Assembly: GCA_030323885.1 (NCBI GenBank)
Contig: CM059186.1
Coordinates: 173,662,047-173,726,046, forward strand
DNA: 64,000 nt
Direction of reading: 5' to 3'
Source of the DNA: Branchipolynoe longqiensis
Taxonomy: Eukaryota; Annelida; Polychaeta; Phyllodocida; Polynoidae
Of the stretch, positions 12,301-21,300 are shown piece after piece (within the stretch, counting starts at the first letter, position 1; each line of letters opens with the position of its first letter). A program made the position numbers and the translations under genes. The notes beneath the pieces are model-generated. The model worked only from the letters and a program-made list of their open reading frames with translations. It searched no databases and had not been told where the DNA came from.

Positions 12301-15300
12301 ATTGCAATGCACAAGTTTCGCAATTGTCGTCTGCTCAGAGAAATTGCAACACACAAACTCTCATTTGCAGTCTACCCAGAGAAATTCTTGTCTAATGTCA
12401 GAGAAAGTTACTAAAATTGTAGCATCGTAAAACCTCCGCTAAATGGCAATGTCCACTATAAGAAACACCAAATTCTTTTGTTTAAAAACACACACCAAAA
12501 ACGCATCCAAGCATACACGCGCACTTTTTTTATAAACCACCCCACACCCTGCACTATTACATCCAAACAGATTTAAACAACCTCTATAATATGACATCTT
12601 AATTTTCTAATATGCCACATAGAGGTAATTTCTTCATGTAATTCTTCGCTTTAAATGGTTATACTTACAATTTTTAACTTTAAAGTTGCCTGGTATAGTC
12701 CGCTGGGATGACAAACAAACTCCAAATGTAATGTATTAATGATGTTATGGGTGGGATTCCCTTATCATGTGACCTAATATGGTTCCCCATGTGACCAAAT
12801 ATAGTTCCTGCAGACCGGGGAACAGCGGAGAACCCCTTTAGGTTGCACTTGTACACTAGCCATTGTGGCACTCTCCTCCCACATATTTAGTTACACAAAC
12901 TGAAAATGTGTGCTTGGAGAACATTTGTCGGAGAACAGTTCCAGTCTCAGCAGCCTATACCGCGTCTGTTTAACGTCATAGCGCAGTGACTTGAGCATGA
13001 TATTTATTTTGGGTTGAATCTCCTCCTTTCTAAAAAGGGGATGTCCTAATACAATATATTAATTACCGCGCTCATGGGTGAAATGCACTGTTCTATTTCT
13101 ACTTACACCAGATCAGCCACGGCAGCCCGTTCCGTTGTTAGTACAAACTTGTACTTATTGTGGTAAGCAAAGGCAATTTCCATTAGTACCCGATGCTCTG
13201 TGTGGGAACAAGATAGCAGAAATTCAACAATTAAGGACATACTACACGAATATATTAAAAGAATTTGAAACAATGAACAGATATGATGACAACATTTGAT
13301 GATTCATAAATATATTTAAATGAAGCTATGCAATCAGATGTGAATTAATGGACTGTGTACAACTATACCTACCATTAACAACATTTTCAATTCATAATTT
13401 TTTTTTTAAATAGCTGTGTATCAACGTCCAAATATCTTGTATTGGAGCATAGTACAGGAACTATTTTCAAATTAAAAGAAAGAATTGAAAACAATTTATT
13501 TTTCGTAGCGTCCTATAGTTCTTCCACAATTTATTTGTATTCTGCACTGACCTCGTAGCAAGGAGCCACATAGCTGGCTGCGTACATAGGGGGATAGCAC
13601 CAGGGAGCCTAGGTAGGGTAATGGTTAGCACACGAGCCTTGGAATGGCAAGAGGTGTCTTGCTCTGGTGCAATATTTCCCATTTTCATTACCCCCCCCAA
13701 CAACACTGTGTAAAGTCCACGGCTGGGGCTGGAATCTGTGGTTGTGTAGGCAGGCTATAGTGTAATCAATACAGGCAAAAAGAGAAAGGAAGAGTATAAA
13801 GAGTGAAAGTAGAGAGAGAGCCAAGCCCTCAGGTTTATTATTTATAGTGGTACATGGATCCAGTATGGCATATCACCTGACCGTATTCTCCAATGAGAAT
13901 CAAGCATCTACAGCTCTACCAATGAACATCAAGCATTCCCGTGTCCCCATGGTTAAAGTGATCTGCCCACCACCACCAAGCGGTGTGGCCCCTTTGGTCA
14001 CCACCTGCCCTGAGCTGAGTGTGTGGTGATCCGTGACTAACAGAGGGGGGAGGGGGTAGTGGGTAGAGCTCCAAGTGCCCCTTACACACTATCCTACTAG
14101 CACCACAATGTCTATTTACAATGAGTAAAGTACCACCAGCAACTACATAAACACATTCATGCACCTGGCCCTATATACCTTTTTCATAAGTAGAACATTT
14201 GCATTCCTCCACCAATGCGTTTTATCGGAATATTTTACAACTGGTTGCAGGGATTTCAATCCTGCTCAGGCTACATGTTGTAGGCTTGTTGAACATATCA
14301 TGTGTATGTATACATGAAAGTGTATTGCCTATATAACATATGTAATTTTAAGCATTAAACGAACTAGGCTCCCTTGCACCAGGGGGCCTAGGTAGTGTAA
14401 TGGCTAGCACGCCAGCCCCGGAATGGCAAAAGGTGTGGGTTCGAATCTTGCTCTGGACGCAATATTTCCCCCACTTTCATCACCCCCACCACACCCACAT
14501 GAACACTGTCATGCTTACCGTAAGTTCCAATGGCAGCCTGGTAACTGAGTATGACGTCATAGTGGCCTGCATGTTGCTGCTCAAACTCATGGCGTTCCTT
14601 CAGCGTCTGTAGAATTGGAACCTCCCGTAGCAACACTATCCTGCAACACAAGGGACTGATGTATACTTGGTAACCCAAATCTGCATGTCCAGCTCCAGAC
14701 CAAGTTGCTATTTAGCAAGCAGGATCAGAAATAGCTTTCAGAATTTAAACAAATTATACAGCATTGATAAATGCCCCATTAATTATATTACGGAGGAAGA
14801 ATTGTCACCATTGGCAGAGGTGCCAAGTAGATAAGAGTGTGAGTAGGAAGATCTCCCTAATACACAAATTGTAAATACTAAAATAGGGAGTAATACCATG
14901 GCAGAAGGGGGGCGGGCACATTTTGAACAAAGTGATACAAAATGGTGCGTTTTGGTGCATTTGGACATACAAATATACATAAAAGTATTTACAAAAACAA
15001 GCGAAAATGATTCTATGGCAGGAGATTACAGATTATTATCGCGAAATCAGGAGGTTAAGATTATTTTGCTATATTTTAGGGGGGGGGGGGATCTCTCACC
15101 AAATCGGGAGGTTGACACCTCGGCATTAGATTATCCATGCTATAAGATTATATACCTTATCTCTACCTATATAACTACTCATTCAGCATTGGTTCTTTCT
15201 TGAAGATTTATACTGCCTATTATGGATAAGCCTGAATAGAGTTGTTTTCATCATTAGACAGTTTGTCGATAGAAAGCCCGAGCCTACACTTTTACCAACC

Positions 15301-18300
15301 CAAGGGACTTTTAACCTCCCACACCACATAGACATGGTATGAGAGCAACTGGCCTTTGATGACGCTGTAAGTTATCCACAGCAGTGGAAATCCAAATTGG
15401 CAGAGGTGGGGGCTCAGGGAATCGAACCACCGACCTTCAGATTAGGAGTCTGACCTAGAAAAAAGTCACACTCTAACCACCCCGCCAACTTGTCAACCCA
15501 CAGATTCTTTAGGAATAGTGTTACGAAGATAGGTAGAGGGTACCGACCGGAAACCCCAGGAGGGAACGGCCCAAAAACCCTACTGACTAATTAAATTCAA
15601 ATAATTTGTGTGTCTGTGGTTTTTTTAAAACCCAATATTTTGAGTTAGGCTTTAGATATGACCACGTGACCTTGAAACGGTACTTACTGGAGAACATTCG
15701 ACAAAATGGAGTTGACATCGAATGTATTTTCGAGTGGAAGTGACAGGAGCTCGTGTCCATTCCTGTGAATAAAAAATTGAAAAGAGGAGGAATTTACACA
15801 ACCAACAATAAACTAGGACATAAGTGAGATGACCGCTGCATGGATGTGAGGGGAATTTGACGGCAAGTGTTGGTTGTTTAGTTTGTCTAAGAATTAAAGT
15901 GCTCCCACAGTTCGATGAGTAACTGAAATTTCAGTGCCGAGTTCATGGAACAAGCGTGATTTGGACGTAGCGGAGTTAGATACTGATAGAAGCAGCCCAT
16001 TTGAAGACACAATTAGGAAAACAAGAGGAAAGTTTGTTTCATTTCACGATGCCTCTAGAGCACATTGATTTTTATCATCGGCTATTGGACATCAAACATA
16101 TGGTGATTCCGACATATTTCTTTGGGGGAAACCTGCTGCTGCCACATAGGCTACTCTTTCCGATAAGCAGCAAGGGGTCTTTCTTTTATATGCACTTTCC
16201 CACAGACAGGAGACCACATACTTTGATGAACCAGTTGTGAACCACTGGTTGGAACGGAAAATAGCCCAAACTGCAAATAGGTCCGCTGAGCAGGATCGAT
16301 CGGATGACGGACACCTTCACAGGTCGACACTCTACTGCCTGAGCTACGTCCCGCTCCCCTCACAATTAAAACTCACATGACCTGTGCGAGAGCTCATACA
16401 AACCTGAAGGCAAACAGGTTTTCATCTGTTCCGGCGGCATTGCAATATTCAGAAGCTTCCTTTGAGTCCTCTGCTAAACAGTCTAACTGAAAGGACATAA
16501 AAAAACAATAAAAAATAAATAAATGCAGTATTCACCATTTACTGTCATAATCAGTTATAAGTTGGCCAACACCACTAATTCCCAAGTGACCAGACGGGAT
16601 GGCCGAATGAGTTGAGCGTCCATCTCCCATTTTGGTAGAACATAGGATTCGACCATGATCGAGTCAAACCAATGACTTAAAAATTGATACTTGTTGCTTT
16701 CTAGCCAGGCACTCAGCATTATTCGGATAAGGCAAGGACTGGCTGGCTCAGTGTTAGGATAATGTGACTGAGTGGGATATCAAGGTCATGGTGCTGGTGG
16801 CCTGGACTCCCAGTGTGGCAGCACTATAAAGTCACCATGAGTGTGCACTGTCACAAGTCGGTACCTGCCCTGATATTACCTTAGATGTTGCCAGGACATA
16901 AAACTCCAACAACCAACCAACCCACGTCACTGCCACTGACTTTCATTTCTAACAACTTGTAGAGTCTAATGCTCGGATCTGTGGCTGTGTACGTAGGCTA
17001 TGAGGAAAACAATACAGACAAAGAGAAAGGAAGAGAGTAAAGTGTAAGAGAATAGAGTCCAGCCCTCTGGTTTATTTCTTGTATAGTTACATCTGTTCAT
17101 TGTAGAGTATCACCCTACCTCCTTCCCCCAATGGGAATTGAGCATTCTTGGCCCTACCAATAGGGATCCAGCATTCCTGGTCTCCATGGATACCAGTGGT
17201 CTGCCCACCACCAGTAGCTGTATGGCCCCATGGCCACCACCAACCTTGACCTTTTGAGTGTGGTGACCCCAACTCCAGCAGAAGGGCTAGGCCCTGAGTG
17301 CAATCAGACCCAGACCTGCCAGCACCACTATGTCTATTTACATTTCACTCAGGCACCACCAAACCATATATATAGATATATATATATACGTGCACCTGGT
17401 CACGTACACCGATCAGTAATGGAACGTTTGCATTCCCCCCTTGCCGAATATCGGAATATTTTACATACTGATACATTCATAGCACAGTACCGAACCTTAA
17501 GGGGCTGTCACATTATGACGCATCGTGCCAACATATGTAATTTTTGGCCGCTACGTCGGGATACGTCATGTGTTACGCATGCGTTAGGTACTCGTTGGTA
17601 TACGTCAATGTATGTCGATGTTCGTTGAGATACGGCGTCGTGCGTTGGCAAAGTTTTGTGCATGCACAAAACTTTCGCCGTACGACAACGTGTGGATTTT
17701 ACATCGGCCATACCTTATGTATACGTTAGGCATACGTTGATGTACGTTAGACAAACGTTGTTCACTACGTTGACCTACATTAAAGGCAGCGGGAACGTAC
17801 AGTCCGCGTACTGACAACGTATGTTTAGTGTTTCTCCAGCGTGTCTTGGTGTATGTAACGTATGAGGCGTAGTTCTGGCGATCGAATAACGTATATAACG
17901 TTCACCGTCGTTCTGTTGATGTACTGTGAGCGTAATTTGAGCGTTTTTTGCCCGGAAGCAGGTTAGCCATACGCTATGTATATGTCCAACTTTGCCCCCC
18001 GCCCTGAAAAGCTTGACGATTCTCGCTGTAAAAAAAGGTATACGTCAATGTATGTCGATGTTCGTTGAGATACGGCGTTGTGCGTCGGCAAAGTTTTGTG
18101 CATGCACAAAACTTTCGCCGTACGACAACGTGTGGATTTTACATCCGCCATACCTTATGTATACGTTAGGCATACGTTGATGTACGTTAGACAAACGTTC
18201 ACTACGTTGACCTATATTAAAGGCAGCGGGAATGTACAGTCTGCGTACTGACAAGGTATGTTTAGTGTTTCTCCAGCGTGTCTTGGTGTACGTAACGTAT

Positions 18301-21300
18301 GAGGCATAGTTCTGGCGATCTAATAACGTATATAACGTTCACCGTCGTTCTGTGAATGTACTGTGAGCGTAATTTGAGCGTTTTTTGCCCGGAAGCAGGT
18401 TAGCCATATGCTATGTATATGTCCAACTTTGCCCCCGCCCTGAAAAGCTTGACGATTCTCGCTGTAAAAAAGTGAATTTACACGTTGGTAGCACGCTTGC
18501 GAGATGTGTCCTAATGTGATAGAGCCTTTACTTAAATAGGTGGTCTACCATTATATATTGTTCTATTCTTCACTAAAATTCATGAAGCCATTCATGAGAA
18601 TAAAGGTTTACTGTAGTGATTTTCAACACTACATATTAGGTATATTGATAACAGTACCGTTATAACTTACATCTGTCCATTAAGCAGCCCCGAGGATTTG
18701 ACTGAGTAGCACAAGAATAACATTTGAAGTGCCTTATTTTCGGTATATTATACATAATCAAAGACCCTATAATACTAAGACGGCTCACTCAGTCTGTACT
18801 GTGTAATAAAAATGATCAAACCCACCACTTGGTGCGCTGAATGCTCTCTTGGTTAAACAGGTGCTATATTATATGTATAAATGTGAATATGAAAGATGTG
18901 TGATGATGGCAATGCTGATGATGATGCTGATGATGCTGTGTATTTGTTCATAGCAATTTCATATTGATGTGTATTCATACTTATCTATCTCATGTATAAT
19001 ATAATTGTATGTGTCTACATGTGAAACACCAACCAGCAGGCACTGCAAAATTTACATTACCATGGGAGAGATAGGGAGTGAGCTGTCTTAGTATTATAGG
19101 GTCTTTGACATAATTTAGCCTGGGAAAAGGCAGGCGTTGTTTCTACCAGTGTGAATAATCCTCATTCAATTATGGATGCATAACTAATGAATTAGTTGAT
19201 GTTATTCTTTGTGGCCATAGTAGATAATTGTAGTTATGACAAATCAGAACGTTGTGAAAACAACCAGGAATTTTCTCCTATATATATATTGGTTAATAAA
19301 GAAGAGGATAAGAAAATATCCATAAAAAGGGCATGGAACAATTCAATACTTTATTTCAGACTCGCATTATGGCAGTTACATAAAGTGGTCCACAGTGGAT
19401 ATTTATAAGAATAAATATGAATAATATACAAACAATAACATGAGCACTACAATGCTAACCATTATCAAAATGTCAGGCTACATGATACAGTAGTTTGTAC
19501 CAATGTCTCCATATGGCAGAGTTAATCTGAGATCACTCATTCCTATTTTCACAAATTTATACTATAGCATTCTCTGACAATGTGCAGAATAGTACTGGAA
19601 TCAGATTAGGGTTTCCTAAGCCTAAACTTTACTTCAGTAGAATAGATACACCCGCTTTTCAAAACAACATTTCAAATTCAAAGCGTGGTAATTTTCCAAG
19701 GGCACAATGCTTGGAGAGCAATAATGCAGGTAATACTCACCAGGGCTAGTTCCACACCATATAGTTCAAGAAGCTCTGCAGATTTCTCATATTCCAGCAG
19801 GAAGTTTTGTATTGGCACTCGATCTGTAAGTAATGTGTATTTCCAATGTAAGGAGAAAGAATTACTTGCTATGAAACAATACAGTATAACCCCGTTAAAC
19901 CAAGCTCAGTTCAACCAAACTTTTTTCGGAGGCCCAGCAAAATACTACCATTTATCTTATTAAAAAGATTGGTTAAACCAAAGTTGGCTAATCCAAATTA
20001 TCGGTTAATCCAAACAAAATTATCGGACCCCAGGCCACTTCCGGTATGGCTAAACCAAACTTTCATGTGGCTATAACTTATAGTATAAGGTCATCTGAGA
20101 CCCCTCCCACCCCCATCTCCCCCCCCCCCCACCTGCCATGCACCCTATCTCCCACGCACCCCCATATCCTACCCCACCACCATCTCCCATGCACCCCTAT
20201 CTTGCACGCACCTCCACCTCCAAACCCCACACCACCCCACCCCCATCTCACACTCTCCAAACCTCACCCTACCCCATTTCCCAGCCATCCCCAATCTCCC
20301 ACCCCCAACTCCCTCGTCGCCAAGTCAGACTCAAAGTCGAAGCCAAAGCTTGGTTAAACCAATGATCGGTTAATCTAAACAAATTGCTAGGGTCCCTTCA
20401 AGTTTTATGTAACGGGATTATACTGCAGTACTCGTATGCATTAGACAACTGGACAAGTGATTGTGGAGGTCAAAGCACAGATCAGAGCATTAGTGCTTGC
20501 AAAGTCTGACACTGACTAAGTTACGGTTTTGCCGATGCGGCAAGCACGCCGCAAGGCATTTGTGACTTCTTTTTTCTTAATTTAATTTTTTTTTTATTGA
20601 GGCTGTATTTATACTGTCCATAGCATATAAGCCCGGGTACCCAGGCTTGTTTTCAATGCTGGCCAGTTGTAGTGTTGGTGTTATCTTACCACACAGTGGC
20701 TGCTGATAAGGTATTTGATTGCCTGCATTTCAGTAGCAGATAATTGGTTGGTATGGTTAATAGCCTATGTTAGTTTTTTTTGGACTCAGACATTAATAAC
20801 AGCTAAATAGTTACTTATTCTAAGCACATCATCAGAAAAGTGCCGAAATATGTTACACCATGGCATGTTCAGTTGATTTGGAACTGATGGATAATTTTAG
20901 TGACCAAAAATTAAATTGTCCATTTTGCCGGTAACATGCATAATTCAAAAACTGACCACGGGCCCCATAGTGATGCTCACCGTAGATACCAAGGTGTTAC
21001 AGAACTCGGTAACCATGATCAGATTGATTTCCGGTTGCCGCAGCAGTTCGAAATCATTCCTCACCGTTTCGCCAAAGTGTGAAGACCGGAGTTACTGTGT
21101 GTGCTTTAAAAGTTTGAGTCCATCCCACCATCCCATCTATGATGCCTCGGTCATAAAGGGCTGAGAGTAGATGGTCCCTATCCTGTAATGACTGATAATA
21201 TGATCTAGTATACTGAGCTGGCTGTGCCTGGTGTGTTCAAGAGTATGACCGCTATCAACCCTTTAGCTGCTGCCTTCTGCCTGCGACGACAAGACTGTAC

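Noticed and set aside
11713..12414. 233-residue plus-strand frame
   Set aside because: Runs through a SINE head, antisense of exon 7, and a minisatellite.
13709..17465. Full LTR retrotransposon bounded by the two related LTRs
   Set aside because: The DNA between them holds TXNDC16 exons 3-5 and has no gag/pol coding.
18671..18701. 31-bp candidate TXNDC16 micro-exon with good acceptor and GTAAGTTA donor
   Set aside because: Exons 2 and 3 already join in phase 0 and match the protein family directly; including 31 nt would shift the frame.
20046..20357. Proline-rich 103-residue frame
   Set aside because: Compositional, inside a MITE; the opposite strand is equally open.
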